From assembly GCF_003054445.1 (NCBI RefSeq), contig NC_042510.1, forward strand, positions 124,001-188,000: DNA of 64,000 nucleotides, given 5' to 3'. The position numbers and the translations under genes are program-made. Below, piece by piece: positions 26,763-36,534 of the stretch (the first letter of the stretch is position 1; every line of letters begins with the position of its first letter). The notes under the pieces were generated by a model, which had not been told where the DNA came from, made no database searches, and saw only the letters and a list, made by a program, of their open reading frames with translations. The DNA comes from Pichia kudriavzevii (lineage: Eukaryota > Ascomycota > Pichiomycetes > Pichiales > Pichiaceae).

Positions 26763-29078
26763 TTAGTGACTGTGATACCAATCCCTAAACTCGTATATAT
26801 TTTTGACCTCTCTCATGTATTTGTTCCTTTTCTGCCCAAAAAGCACTGCGGGTTCGACCATCTTATAACCTTGCAAGAGCTTCTCATAAACTGCGCTTTC
26901 TTGGCTCATTTCTCCCCCGTTAACCAGCCATCCTTTCTTTTTCAGTATCGGGTTCATTTTGATTGGTTTTAGCTCTTTTTCAAATAGTAAATTATGAAGA
27001 ATATAATGGATCCATAACAGATTGAAAATTGGGTATGATTTCGACCAGTCAGCAGTTTGACTGCTAATGTTCATTGTACTTATGTCCGAAGCAAGTGTGT
27101 TTATACTCATTGCAGATGTAGAATTATGGAAAGTCAACGTGTGTGTTCTGTTATTCACGACTTTTCGCATCAACTTATAGATAACATGTCTGTATTCATT
27201 ACTACCCCGGAAAAAATCAGCATCGTATAAGTCTCTATATATAACCTGTCCACTTACAATACCCCTTGCCAAAGCATGGTCAATTATCGATACCTCAATA
27301 TTTTTTTCATTAAAGCCTAGACCATGATTGCCAATGCCAGCGTTTTCATCAAAATCGTCCAATTTGTGGCTTATAAGGATATTTGTAACATTTAGGTCTC
27401 GATGCTCATAACCTTCGTCTTCACCTAAGCACATGGCATCTAAGATTTGGGAGAAAATTAGAAAAGCATCTTTCCATGATTCTATGTGATAGTCCTTTAG
27501 AGTTTGGCCGCCGTAGTCTAATCTCATGATTAAAAACAACTGACTCGTTATTTTCTCATCATTCGGTCCAACCAAATCCAATACGGATGATGGACATGGA
27601 CCTTTGACAACTTTGGCCGACTTAATTTTAACAAAACCTTTCTTATTACTCATCAGTATGGACAACGTCAACTCTTGGATCAATTTAGTTATTGACGAGC
27701 CATCCAAGTCAAAGGGAATGACTTTCCAAACACCAGATGGCGTTAGATCCATTTCATAATCCTTGCCTGTACTTGAGAATTCCATAAATACAAACTTCTC
27801 AGCTCGGTCGTCCAATTTTGACAGATGTTTCCGTTGTGTCGAAGACTGAAAGTTGTTCATATAACTCCTAAATGAAACCGGTTTCGATTGACTACAAAGT
27901 TTCAGTAATATTGAGAGATGGATTTGATTAATATCATAAGATTTCATTCCGGATGTTGTAATTTTCTCTTGGTTGAAAGTAGAGTTATTCAGTTGTTGAG
28001 TGTCTTGAAGATTATTCTGAGACACAAATGAGGAGATCGACACAACGGAATTTGAGTTTCTCAATTTGTGGATGATCTTATCCTTTGTTTGCGGCTGCAT
28101 GATGGGTAAAGATATATTGTTTTTATAATCCACATTGGAGCTTAAAGACGATCTGTTTGGTTTTAAAAATGACCTGATATTTTCCAAAGACATCTTTCTC
28201 CTTGATTTCAAGGAATTCCTGCGATCTGAATTGGCCATTTTAGATGCCTGTAGTTGATCATCATCATTTTTAAACGAAGAGGCAATTGATTTCATTGACA
28301 ACGAGTTTCTCAGTCTTCTAAAAGATGCCGATTTAGAAATCGGTTTCTGTTCTTCGTTCTCTCTATCCATGATGGAATGCGACATTGGTTCCTCAATCAA
28401 TGCCCCCCTCAAGTTGGCCTTGTGTTCAACAGTCTCATAATTTTTAGCTTTAACATCCACTTGTCTAGCAATGCCAATTTCGATATTGTCCATTTCATCG
28501 GTAATGACCTTCGCCGACGAGCTGAAGGTGCTGGACGTCTCAATGGACACTTTAGAGTGTCTCTTCTTACTGCTCCGACCACTATGATGGGATTCTCCAG
28601 AGGACGCAATATGAGATTTCCCACTCTCTTTACGGGACTGATCTGAGGAAATCCTAGAAGATTTTGTAGACACGCTCCTGATGGAATTAGTCAAGGATAA
28701 CCGGTGGCTCGAGTGTCTGTTGTTGGTGTTTATCTTGTTCTGGGTTCGTGGTTTCAAGGGGGACAAGGTGTCTTTTCCAAGTGGATCTTTCAATGGCGAC
28801 CTACTCCCAAACTTGCCGTTGATGACTTTACCAGAGGGGGACGAACATGACGACAAAGGTTGTTGTTTCTCAGAATGGAGTTTGTTTTCCTTATCAAAGT
28901 AGCTATGCATGGTCAGTCTCTGAGTGGACTTTCTGTGACCACTATGCCCTGGGGAGACGTATATCTGGAACGTGTTTGGGTCATTCTGTGAGGAACTGCC
29001 TGTCTCTTTAGAGCTGGGTGTTTCCAACAATCCAGATAGGGAGAGCGATGCGGATGTGGAAGAAAGTCTGTTGGACAT
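26763..29078 (-). CDS. ALK1: haspin-family protein kinase, Alk1-like
   Basis: The protein has 771 residues with a long basic, Ser-rich N-terminal region (1-380) and a C-terminal haspin-type kinase domain (about 385-771). Visible motifs are WKVIPFD (candidate ATP-binding lysine), ELTLSILM, the catalytic loop HRDLNVTNIL (Asp561) and the metal-binding segment SIIDHALARG (Asp600), where animal haspins have DYT and most kinases DFG. Haspins phosphorylate histone H3 Thr3; yeast Alk1 and Alk2 are mitotic phosphoproteins. The neighbours GET1 and CKB1 match the order YGL021W-YGL020C-YGL019W, which favours ALK1 over ALK2. Confidence 0.85.
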   Translation of the reverse strand: MSNRLSSTSASLSLSGLLETPSSKETGSSSQNDPNTFQIYVSPGHSGHRKSTQRLTMHSYFDKENKLHSEKQQPLSSCSSPSGKVINGKFGSRSPLKDPLGKDTLSPLKPRTQNKINTNNRHSSHRLSLTNSIRSVSTKSSRISSDQSRKESGKSHIASSGESHHSGRSSKKRHSKVSIETSSTFSSSAKVITDEMDNIEIGIARQVDVKAKNYETVEHKANLRGALIEEPMSHSIMDRENEEQKPISKSASFRRLRNSLSMKSIASSFKNDDDQLQASKMANSDRRNSLKSRRKMSLENIRSFLKPNRSSLSSNVDYKNNISLPIMQPQTKDKIIHKLRNSNSVVSISSFVSQNNLQDTQQLNNSTFNQEKITTSGMKSYDINQIHLSILLKLCSQSKPVSFRSYMNNFQSSTQRKHLSKLDDRAEKFVFMEFSSTGKDYEMDLTPSGVWKVIPFDLDGSSITKLIQELTLSILMSNKKGFVKIKSAKVVKGPCPSSVLDLVGPNDEKITSQLFLIMRLDYGGQTLKDYHIESWKDAFLIFSQILDAMCLGEDEGYEHRDLNVTNILISHKLDDFDENAGIGNHGLGFNEKNIEVSIIDHALARGIVSGQVIYRDLYDADFFRGSNEYRHVIYKLMRKVVNNRTHTLTFHNSTSAMSINTLASDISTMNISSQTADWSKSYPIFNLLWIHYILHNLLFEKELKPIKMNPILKKKGWLVNGGEMSQESAVYEKLLQGYKMVEPAVLFGQKRNKYMREVKNIYEFRDWYHSH

Positions 29079-29733
29079 CTGTTAGTTTGTGTCTCTATGT
29101 GAAGACCAGACGGAGAGAGGGAAGTTTCTTTGATGAGGACGGAGTAGTTAGTGATGTATCACAGAGACAACACGATATGTGTCAGCCAAGGAAAGAAATA
29201 GAGTTTGCAGAAATAGAAGAAAGCAAAACAAAAACACTGACAACGCGCATGCAAATTGCCCAAACGGGCAGGTGGGTTGTGCCCGTGTCTGTGAATGGTT
29301 TGTGCAGTTATTGAGTTGTTAGGTAGCACTACGATGTCAGACTAAGGTGTTTTATTACAATGACAGTACGGGGATATTCACTGTTTGGTTGAAGTTGGGG
29401 GGAGTGGTGTTTGCAACAACTGTCATTATTCTGGTACTTCTGGTGGATATTACAGCCTTATATAATGTATAATAGCGTAATAGCATATTGTATTACTATT
29501 GTTTTTAACGTAATAGCATCTTGTATTACTATTGTATTGTAGGATACTGTAATATATTATATTTATCGCAATAGCATCTTGTATTACTATTATATTTATC
29601 GTAATAGCATCTTGTATTACTATTATATTTATCGTAATAGCATCTTGTACTATATTCCCATTCTGTTAGAGTATAATGGTATATTACACTGTGCCAATGC
29701 TGGTACTAGATGCACACACGCAAAACACCGTCG
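29079..29733. other. intergenic: ALK1 promoter and GET1 3' flank
   Basis: The interval of 655 bp between two minus-strand genes contains the 33-bp repeat array at 29477-29659. A 98-codon plus-strand frame overlapping it (29018-29314) has no protein-like features and is not called. Confidence 0.6.
29477..29659. repeat. 33-bp tandem array with internal dyads
   Basis: Units begin GTAATAGCATCTTGTATTAC and continue with TATTATATTTATC. Full units start at 29477, 29510, 29568 (GCAATA variant) and 29601, with a 25-bp degenerate piece at 29543-29567 and a partial copy from 29634. Each unit contains the inverted pair GTAATA and TATTAC separated by 8 bases, so each can form a small hairpin. Confidence 0.93.
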
Positions 29734-30378
29734 TTAGAGATCCTTCTTGCTAGAGGAACACCTCCTCAACTCCCGGTACCGACTCACGTCCTCATTGAAC
29801 GACACAAGCACCGTCAAGAGCCGTTCTAATGCCACGATCCAAAACATACCCGTCACAGAGTCCTTCTCCCCCCAGGGGAACGCCGTCATCCAAGTGAGCC
29901 AATTGTTGGACGTTGTCAAACCCCCCCGCCAATAAAGAACAGGCCGGTTCGCAAACCATAGTTTGACGAAATACTGCGGACCATGCACAGCGTACTTGAT
30001 CCACCTCCTGTATTGGTCAATCCGCCCCCGTCTATACGTTTCCATCTCCCTCGAGAGTACATCCACCTTCTCGTTGAGCTTCTCCACACGCCTATTGAGC
30101 TTGGTCCATTGGGCATAGTTGTCCTGTGCAGAGAGCCTGTTTCTCTCCTGCTCAACGTCCCGTCGCTCACCTAGCGCATCCTCTAATTCCTTGAATTGCG
30201 TCACCAGAACATTGTCTGTGTGATGGAGAACGTACTTGGCTAGAGCCTCCTCTCTCAAGTACCGGTTCATAACAAACCCACATATGGTTATGCCCGTCAG
30301 CACACTGAAGAGCGGCGTCAACAAAACGTACTCGTTACGCATCAGTTCTGCACCGTCCTCTAAGAAACACCCACTCAT
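29734..30378 (-). CDS. GET1: GET complex receptor subunit Get1
   Basis: The 214-residue protein fits the Get1/WRB family: an N-terminal membrane segment (about 19-38), a cytosolic coiled coil containing the signature SAQDNYAQWTKLNRR, and two C-terminal membrane segments (around 130-150 and 175-195). With Get2 it forms the ER receptor for Get3 and inserts tail-anchored proteins. Length is close to S. cerevisiae Get1 (235). It is divergent from CKB1 over 461 bp and next to ALK1, the same trio as on S. cerevisiae chromosome VII. Confidence 0.93.
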   Translation of the reverse strand: MSGCFLEDGAELMRNEYVLLTPLFSVLTGITICGFVMNRYLREEALAKYVLHHTDNVLVTQFKELEDALGERRDVEQERNRLSAQDNYAQWTKLNRRVEKLNEKVDVLSREMETYRRGRIDQYRRWIKYAVHGPQYFVKLWFANRPVLYWRGGLTTSNNWLTWMTAFPWGEKDSVTGMFWIVALERLLTVLVSFNEDVSRYRELRRCSSSKKDL

Positions 30379-30839
30379 GGTCTTGGTAGTGTATAGATGA
30401 AATAGGATAATATAAACTTGAACAAATTAATTGTACTCTTCAATACAATTGTCACGTTCTCTGATCCCTCCTTAATTGAGGACAGTCTTTTCATTCACAC
30501 AATTCAAGGGCAAAAAATAGAACGCCAACTCGAATTCACAAAATTCCCACAGTTTTTTTTTTTTTTTCCCCTCCATTCGCGCCTTTTTTTTTTCCTCTCC
30601 ATATTGAAGAAAGATATTTTTTCCCCAAATGGGGAGTTCAAAGATTTTCTCCATCAAATAGAGTCAACTGGCAAATTTGCACTCTTTCAAATGTTTAATT
30701 TTACTATTGGAATAAGAGATTTGTTTAATATTAGTTTGGCATATTGATACTTTCACCGGTACATATACCAACACTTTCATCAACACGTCAATAGGTACGT
30801 TTATAGTGACGTTCACAGACGCTTATATATAGAGTGAAG
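30379..30839. promoter_or_regulatory. divergent GET1/CKB1 promoter region
   Basis: These 461 bp hold T and C/T tracts at about 30549-30596, TATA-like sequence (TTATATATAG) ending just before CKB1 at about 30822-30832, and no supported gene. Confidence 0.5.
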
Positions 30840-31727
30840 ATGGACTATTCGAGTGAGGAAATGGAGCCTTGGATTTCCCAGTTTTGTTCCATGTTTGGAC
30901 ACGACTACTTTGTCGAAGTGGCTCCTGAGTTTATTGAGGATGATTTCAACCTCACGGGACTGAGCTCAGTGATTCCATACTACAAACAGGCATTGGACGT
31001 TATTCTTGACCTTGAGCCAGAATCACCGCTCTCTCCAAGCGATGCCCCCCTAGTGGACCATGCTGCAGAGCTGCTCTATGGACTCATCCATGCAAGGTAT
31101 ATACTTACCAAGCCCGGTCTACATGCCATGGCAGAGAAGTACGAGCGCAACTGTTTTGGGTCGTGTCCGAGGTATTACTGTGACGGAATGCATTTGATAC
31201 CCATTGGCAGGTTCGATTCCCCCGGTATAGAGACTGTTCGGCTATATTGTCCCAATTGTAACGACATTTACTTGCCGAGTTCGTCGAGGTACTTGAACAT
31301 TGATGGAGCCTTCTTTGGTACCAGCTTTGCCGGCATGTTTATGAAGATGTTCCCCGAAATCAAGAGGCAGTCCAATGAGCGAACCAGGGACATCTTCCAG
31401 TTGAAGCTCTTTGGATTCAGGTTGAACGAAATGGCTCCCTGTGGACCTCGTATGAAATGGCTACGCCAATGGCCGTCCAATGAGAGAGAATACAAGGAGT
31501 TTGAAATGTGTAAATTTGGCATTCCTCCCTTGAGCGTGGTGGATACAGTCGACGCAGACCAAATGGACGAAGACGCCGAAAATTCTACTAATGGTGGTCA
31601 TGGAGGCAGTGTAGATGCTGATAAGAACAAGGATGCCGATGCAGACGATGTGGACGACGACATGAACAGCAGGAAAACGGGGTACCATACCAACCACAGC
31701 ACAGAGGGCGGCATGAGCATCATTTGA
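30840..31727 (+). CDS. CKB1: casein kinase 2 regulatory (beta) subunit
   Basis: The protein has 295 residues from the ATG at 30840 (a GTG lies two codons upstream). It has the CK2-beta fold: acidic EFIEDDFNLTGL near the N-terminus, LLYGLIHARYILTKPGL, and the dimerising zinc site with Cys109, Cys114, Cys137 and Cys140 (CPRYYC and CPNC). The GPRMKWLRQWPS block and EHAAE-like helix match Ckb1 rather than Ckb2. The subunit assembles the CK2 holoenzyme and directs substrate choice. An unusual 60-residue acidic Asn/Asp/Gly-rich tail follows the domain; S. cerevisiae Ckb1 places its acidic stretch internally instead. Confidence 0.95.
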   Translation: MDYSSEEMEPWISQFCSMFGHDYFVEVAPEFIEDDFNLTGLSSVIPYYKQALDVILDLEPESPLSPSDAPLVDHAAELLYGLIHARYILTKPGLHAMAEKYERNCFGSCPRYYCDGMHLIPIGRFDSPGIETVRLYCPNCNDIYLPSSSRYLNIDGAFFGTSFAGMFMKMFPEIKRQSNERTRDIFQLKLFGFRLNEMAPCGPRMKWLRQWPSNEREYKEFEMCKFGIPPLSVVDTVDADQMDEDAENSTNGGHGGSVDADKNKDADADDVDDDMNSRKTGYHTNHSTEGGMSII

Positions 31728-31940
31728 TGAAAGGGTGCACCCAGATGACCACCTTATTTACCGTCTATTCTAACAGTGTCTGGCCATCTCTGTTGAATCT
31801 CACAACGGCAACCTCACTGTCGTTTCTCTTCTTCTTCTTCTTCTTCTTTCCCTCTCCTACTAAACTTAATGTGTAATGCTTTCCTTATACTTCTTTATAA
31901 AAGATATACATAAACTATCCAAAATGTAACCCGCCTGCTT

Positions 31941-32417
31941 CTAGTTGATAAAGTGGATCAGAACAAAATGCAACAAGAGACTGGCAAAGATGTATTCTCC
32001 AAAGGCCCGTTCGGGTAACAGTCCCTTAAAGAGTTGCTTGTTTGATTCGGCGCTTTGCAACCGCAATGCAACAGTTAGCACAAACTGGCCAACAGTTGCT
32101 CCAAATCCAGAAAGGAAGGCATTGAAGGGGAACGACCCACCAAGTACGCAGAATCCAAACTGCACAACACCAACAGCAACAAGAAACGCCAAGAACGTGT
32201 CAATGAGTCTCAACCTAGAGCTGCCCTTCAAATCTTTCACATACTGGCTGTACGTAGCAGAGATGGGTATCGTTATTTGTGCAAGAAACGGCTCCCCCAA
32301 TTGTGATTGTGTTTTCAGTGACCTTGTAGCAACATTAGCCTCGTTTTTCGCATTTGCAATCACAGAGACACTGCTCTTCTTGGTGTTGGGCTTCTTTGTT
32401 GCGTCTTTTCTTGCCAT
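31941..32417 (-). CDS. OST2: oligosaccharyltransferase subunit Ost2 (DAD1)
   Basis: The 158-residue protein belongs to the DAD1/Ost2 family. A basic N-terminal extension (1-40) precedes the conserved core with three hydrophobic segments, LRLIDTFLAFLVAVGVVQF, the SFPFNAFLSGFGATVGQFVL block and a C-terminal segment with EYIFASLLLHFVLIHFIN. Ost2 is an essential subunit of the ER complex that transfers glycan to nascent proteins. The N-terminal extension is slightly longer than in S. cerevisiae (130 residues). It shares a 228-bp divergent promoter with OCA1 and is convergent with CKB1. Confidence 0.95.
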   Translation of the reverse strand: MARKDATKKPNTKKSSVSVIANAKNEANVATRSLKTQSQLGEPFLAQITIPISATYSQYVKDLKGSSRLRLIDTFLAFLVAVGVVQFGFCVLGGSFPFNAFLSGFGATVGQFVLTVALRLQSAESNKQLFKGLLPERAFGEYIFASLLLHFVLIHFIN

Positions 32418-32645
32418 TACGTCTCACTAGAAACTCCTTCTGGTGTGTCTGCAAGTTTCTGTGTAAGAAAGACGTGTTGTCTAGCCTTGGTTGACTTGGC
32501 TTGGCCTTGACTTTGGCTTGACATGAACATGTTTTCCGCACATTGTCGTTTTTCTCGGCTCTCACACGTTTTGTTCATTCTCAACAGGAAGGCCATTTCT
32601 AACTAGAGAATGACAAGCCAAATATAGCGGAGTCTATCGAACAAT

Positions 32646-33476
32646 ATGGACACTAGTGGGGGACCAAGCATGCGGGACATATCTCAGAGAGTGTGTGCCG
32701 GTGAAGACAAAAACGTAAGTAAGGAGAAAGCAACCGAAGAACTCGTGGGGAAAAAAGACAAGAGTGACAAGAGTGACGAGAATGACAAGAGTGACAAGAA
32801 GGACAAGAAGGACAAGAAGGACAAGAAGGACAAGAAGAACAAGAAGGAGAAACATGCTCCACCGCCTGGAGCGGTATTGATCACCGATTTGTCTTCTGAA
32901 GGAGTCCTTATGGGCGTGGACGGTGCCGAAGATGGCGAAATCATGTCGATTCCAATCACTCCCAAGTTCAGAGTCGTTCCACCTCTAAACTTCTGTCCGG
33001 TAGAGAAAAACCTATACCGATCAGGACAGCCGTCGGCGTTGAACCACTCGTTTCTTCAACAGTTGAATCTAAAGTCCATCGTGTGGTTGGCCGTTGAGGA
33101 CCCTCAGGACAGTTTCCTCAAATTTATTGACGAAAACAACATTAATTTCTTTTACAATCTTGGTTATGACTCAATAGGTTCCAACTCGTGGGACGGCTTG
33201 AGTGAAAACAGCATCAAACAGGCCTTGGAGATCATTGCTGACAAGAGGAACCACCCCTTGCTTATCTGTTGTGGAATGGGTAGACACAGAACCGGGACTG
33301 TTGTGGGATGTTTACGTAAACTTCAGGGATGGAATTTGGCAAGTATAAGTGAGGAGTATAGGAGGTTTACCGGTGTTAAGGGGGGGAGAATCTTGGTAGA
33401 GTTGCTCATCGAGGCGTTTGATGTCAATACAGTCCACATAAATCCCCAGGTTGCTCCAGATTGGCTTTTGCGATAG
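32646..33476 (+). CDS. OCA1: Oca1-type putative tyrosine/inositol-pyrophosphate phosphatase
   Basis: The 276-residue protein ends in the Siw14/Oca family phosphatase domain (about 110-276). The P-loop reads [10 protein letters not shown], with catalytic Cys209 and Arg215 in the CX5R arrangement, so unlike several Oca paralogues the nucleophile is present. [19 protein letters not shown] and [19 protein letters not shown] are close to Oca1. The Oca complex is linked to oxidant-induced cell-cycle arrest and to inositol-pyrophosphate control. Residues 36-69 are a Lys/Asp/Ser repeat (KKDKKDKK), encoded by a 9-bp-type simple repeat. Neighbours AVT4, MIC27 and POL1 match the S. cerevisiae order YNL099C-YNL102W. 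Confidence 0.93.
   Translation: MDTSGGPSMRDISQRVCAGEDKNVSKEKATEELVGKKDKSDKSDENDKSDKKDKKDKKDKKDKKNKKEKHAPPPGAVLITDLSSEGVLMGVDGAEDGEIMSIPITPKFRVVPPLNFCPVEKNLYRSGQPSALNHSFLQQLNLKSIVWLAVEDPQDSFLKFIDENNINFFYNLGYDSIGSNSWDGLSENSIKQALEIIADKRNHPLLICCGMGRHRTGTVVGCLRKLQGWNLASISEEYRRFTGVKGGRILVELLIEAFDVNTVHINPQVAPDWLLR
32751..32852 (+). repeat. GACAAGAAG-type simple repeat in OCA1
   Basis: Imperfect 9-bp units (GACAAGAGT turning into GACAAGAAG) encode the Lys/Asp-rich linker. It is mostly in frame and probably of variable length. Confidence 0.9.
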
Positions 33477-33646
33477 TATACTGCCAGCGTGAATGTTGGA
33501 GAAATGCTTGATTAGATCGTACATACTATATACAGTGCACCATTATGACTAGATAAATGTATTGTTTTTTTTTTGTTTCCTTGTCTTGTTTGAAGATATA
33601 AATGTCCAACACACATCAAGGAAACCCTTTACCGACATGCCGGTCT

Positions 33647-34153
33647 TTACTCCTTTCTCTCTCTGTGGTTCTTCTCAAATCTCTCCTGGGCCAACTTGAC
33701 AGCCATCAGAGAGTTTCTACGCTGGTTGTTGCAGTGCTCCCAGCCAAAGATACTTCCGAGCAAGAGCCCTCCAAACCCCCAATTGACAGACTTGCGTAGG
33801 TTTTTATGATAGACAAAGAGAACCGAAGAAAAAACAAAGAAACAGGTGAACCCGGAAAGCCCTGCCTCTCGGAAACAAGGGATCGTCACCAAGTTGGAGA
33901 GGTAAAACTGTTCTGGCTTCAAGGTCGATATGAATCTCTTCACCTCTTTGGACGTTGAAAACTGCTCCTCAGCACCATTCGGTGGACGTGTCTGCGGGGA
34001 CTCGGGGAACTTCCCAGAAACTTCGTCTAGGAAAATAGGCTGTTTCAACACAAGGTCGTCTCTCTTGTCCGTTTCTGTATGTTGTTGTCCACTAGTTGCA
34101 TTCTCTATGCTCTGTGTGTTTTCGTTGCCCTTACCAAACGGCCACCACCCCAT
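33647..34153 (-). CDS. COX20: cytochrome c oxidase assembly factor Cox20
   Basis: The protein of 168 residues fits Cox20/FAM36A: a hydrophilic N-terminal half, then PCFREAGLSGF, a hydrophobic segment FFVFSSVLFVYH, and WGFGGLLLGSIFGWEHCNNQRR with a second membrane segment, ending in a charged tail. Cox20 is an inner-membrane chaperone that helps process and stabilise Cox2. It is not part of the YNL synteny block that surrounds it; S. cerevisiae COX20 is YDR231C. It is divergent from AVT4. Confidence 0.92.
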   Translation of the reverse strand: MGWWPFGKGNENTQSIENATSGQQHTETDKRDDLVLKQPIFLDEVSGKFPESPQTRPPNGAEEQFSTSKEVKRFISTLKPEQFYLSNLVTIPCFREAGLSGFTCFFVFSSVLFVYHKNLRKSVNWGFGGLLLGSIFGWEHCNNQRRNSLMAVKLAQERFEKNHRERKE

Positions 34154-34500
34154 TTATGTTTTGCTGTTATGTCTTGACCTGATCTCCCCTATGGCGTAAA
34201 TTTGTGAAGAAAATACATAGTAATTTCGAAACCTCAATTTCCATCTTGACAACGAAAGAAAAAAAAAAGAAAAACGAGTAAACACCGAACGAGACAGGAA
34301 ACGCTTATCAAAGTTCAACTTGGAATTCTTCGATATGAGGGAGAAGAATAACACACTTTTTTTTTTCTTTCCTTATTAGCCGCCACAGCTTTTTACCTTC
34401 AATTGGATTTCTTTAGCTAGTGATAGTACTTGACTTTGCTCCAACAGTGGCTATAACCTCGTATTAAAACAAGAAGAAGCAACGCTGCTAAACCACTAGA
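34154..34500. promoter_or_regulatory. divergent COX20/AVT4 promoter region
   Basis: The interval of 347 bp has A tracts near 34259-34275 and a T tract near 34357. No specific operator or gene is recognised. Confidence 0.5.
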
Positions 34501-36534
34501 ATGTCTTCTTTCGAAAACAGCAACGTTCTTTCCCCCCATTTTGAGAAAGCCATCAACAGGAGACAGTCTACGGCCAAACTATCGTCATCATTGGCAAACA
34601 CACCTGCCTCTGCCTCGCAGTTGACGACCATATACAGAGACAGACACTCGTCTGCGTCGACAAACGGGGGAACAGAAGGTAACAGTGTTCCCCGCCATTC
34701 GAGTTCCTTCTCAGCTAACCTCGGGTCCGCTATGCCTTCAAACTCTCCAAGGAAACCGGTCTTTGCCAATTCGTTTTATATCAACACATCGACATCGCCG
34801 GCTGTCGAGTCTGATGATGAGTCGAGTGCAAGCACAAGTGCAAATGCTAACGGAAACTCGAATCCTACTTCTAATGCCAACATGACCAACAACGATGTAA
34901 TGTTTCATGCAGTTTCGCCAGCGGGTTCGTATGGCTCGTTTGTCAATGATTCCACCATCGTGAAGAACGTGGCAAAACATCTCCCCACTGATCCTCAAAA
35001 TGCCCTCAAGTTACCTTCGGGTGATATCACGAGAGATTTATACCAATTGAATCAACAATCGGCTCTAAGGAGATCCAAATCCAACGAGTTTTTGGCCGAT
35101 CGTAGGGGTTCTATGGCCTCCCAGATGCGATTACCAGGAGGGTTTCGAAGAGACTTTATACAAATGAAGAAACAGAAATTCGGATATACATTGTCCCAGC
35201 CATCATTTTTGACCAAAAACTTTCTAGAATTTTTGACCATTTATGGACATTTTGCAGGTGAAGATTTGGAAGATGAAGATTTCCTAGCTTGCGATATCGA
35301 TACCAGTTCCGATAAGCAGGACGAGGAGTCTCCTCTGGTATCTGGTCAAAGACACGCCGTGAAGGAAGATACAAAGAAGAGCTCTTCTTTAAAGGCTTTT
35401 TTCCTTTTGATCAAGGCATTCATAGGTACTGGTGTGTTGTTCTTACCCAAGGCATTCAGCAATGGTGGTTTGGTGTTTTGTGTTATACTACTATTCTTCT
35501 TTAGTGTTTTGTCCTACTTTTGCTATTACTTTTTGGCACAATCTACATTTACGTCGGGAATTTCGTCATTTACAGAATTGGGTAATAAAACATTCGGTAA
35601 AAACCTGAAAAGGCTCATCTTGATATCAATTGTTGCGTCCCAGATTGGGTTTGTTGCTGCGTACACCGTGTTTACAGCAGAAAACTTGAGGGCGTTTGTC
35701 AGAAATACAGTGAGACTCGAGTTCCCACTATACTATTTTGTTATATTTGAGACAATCTGCTTTGCACCAATGTCCCTAATTAGAAATATAACAAAATTGT
35801 CAATTGCTGCATTGTTGGCCAACATATTCATTTTGACCGGTATTGCAACAATTGTCTTTTACACGGCAAAAGATTTAATCAAGAACGGACCTGCCGAAGT
35901 TAAACTCTTCAATCCAGATAGTTGGTCTTTGTTTGTAGGTGTGGCAATTTTTGCCTTTGAAGGGATTGGCTTGATCATTCCAATCCAGCAATCTATGAGA
36001 AACCCAGAAGATTTCCCCAAGGTGTTACTTGCAGTGATTTCTGTTTGCTGTTTTCTATTCATTGGTATTGGTTGGTTATGTTACGCAACTTACGGCGAGG
36101 ACGTTCAAACTATGGTCATACTCAACCTCCCCCAAGATTCTTACGCAGTCATCTCTATCCAATTCTTTTACTCTTTGGCAATCATGTTATCTGTCCCCTT
36201 GCAGCTTTTGCCTGCAATCAGGCTAATGGAAGCTAGACTCTTCAAGCGCAGACAGAGCGGTAGAGTGGACCCAAAGACAAAATGGTACAAGAATATATTC
36301 AGAGTTATGGTCACGCTTCTCACATCAACCATTGCTTACTATGGATCCGCAAATTTGGATATGTTTGTCTCCTTTATTGGCTCTGTTGCATGCATTCCAT
36401 TGGTTTACATGTATCCTCCAATGATACACTACAAAATTGTTGCGCAGGGTAGATTTGCTAGGTATGTTGACGCCATCATTGTCTTGGTTGGTGGCGTTTC
36501 CATGGTTTACACAACATTTCTTCTCTTTGTATAA
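34501..36534 (+). CDS. AVT4: vacuolar amino acid exporter, AVT3/AVT4 family
   Basis: The protein has 677 residues. A Ser/Asn-rich cytosolic N-terminal region (1-290) includes the conserved PSGDITRDLYQLNQQ and FLTKNFLEFLTIYGHFAGEDLED blocks of Avt3/Avt4. The amino acid permease domain (about 297-677) opens with KAFFLLIKAFIGTGVLFLPKAF and has about eleven membrane segments. Avt3 and Avt4 move neutral and basic amino acids out of the vacuole. Size fits both (692 and 713). The position next to MIC27 and POL1 matches YNL101W, which is why AVT4 is preferred. Confidence 0.88.
   Translation: MSSFENSNVLSPHFEKAINRRQSTAKLSSSLANTPASASQLTTIYRDRHSSASTNGGTEGNSVPRHSSSFSANLGSAMPSNSPRKPVFANSFYINTSTSPAVESDDESSASTSANANGNSNPTSNANMTNNDVMFHAVSPAGSYGSFVNDSTIVKNVAKHLPTDPQNALKLPSGDITRDLYQLNQQSALRRSKSNEFLADRRGSMASQMRLPGGFRRDFIQMKKQKFGYTLSQPSFLTKNFLEFLTIYGHFAGEDLEDEDFLACDIDTSSDKQDEESPLVSGQRHAVKEDTKKSSSLKAFFLLIKAFIGTGVLFLPKAFSNGGLVFCVILLFFFSVLSYFCYYFLAQSTFTSGISSFTELGNKTFGKNLKRLILISIVASQIGFVAAYTVFTAENLRAFVRNTVRLEFPLYYFVIFETICFAPMSLIRNITKLSIAALLANIFILTGIATIVFYTAKDLIKNGPAEVKLFNPDSWSLFVGVAIFAFEGIGLIIPIQQSMRNPEDFPKVLLAVISVCCFLFIGIGWLCYATYGEDVQTMVILNLPQDSYAVISIQFFYSLAIMLSVPLQLLPAIRLMEARLFKRRQSGRVDPKTKWYKNIFRVMVTLLTSTIAYYGSANLDMFVSFIGSVACIPLVYMYPPMIHYKIVAQGRFARYVDAIIVLVGGVSMVYTTFLLFV

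Noticed and set aside
29018-29314. 98-codon plus-strand frame over the ALK1 start
   Set aside because: It overlaps the ALK1 N-terminus on the other strand and has no recognisable domain or expected codon use.
31210-31220. tRNA B-box-like GGTTCGATTCC
   Set aside because: It codes PIGRFDSP in CKB1 and no matching A box or cloverleaf is present.
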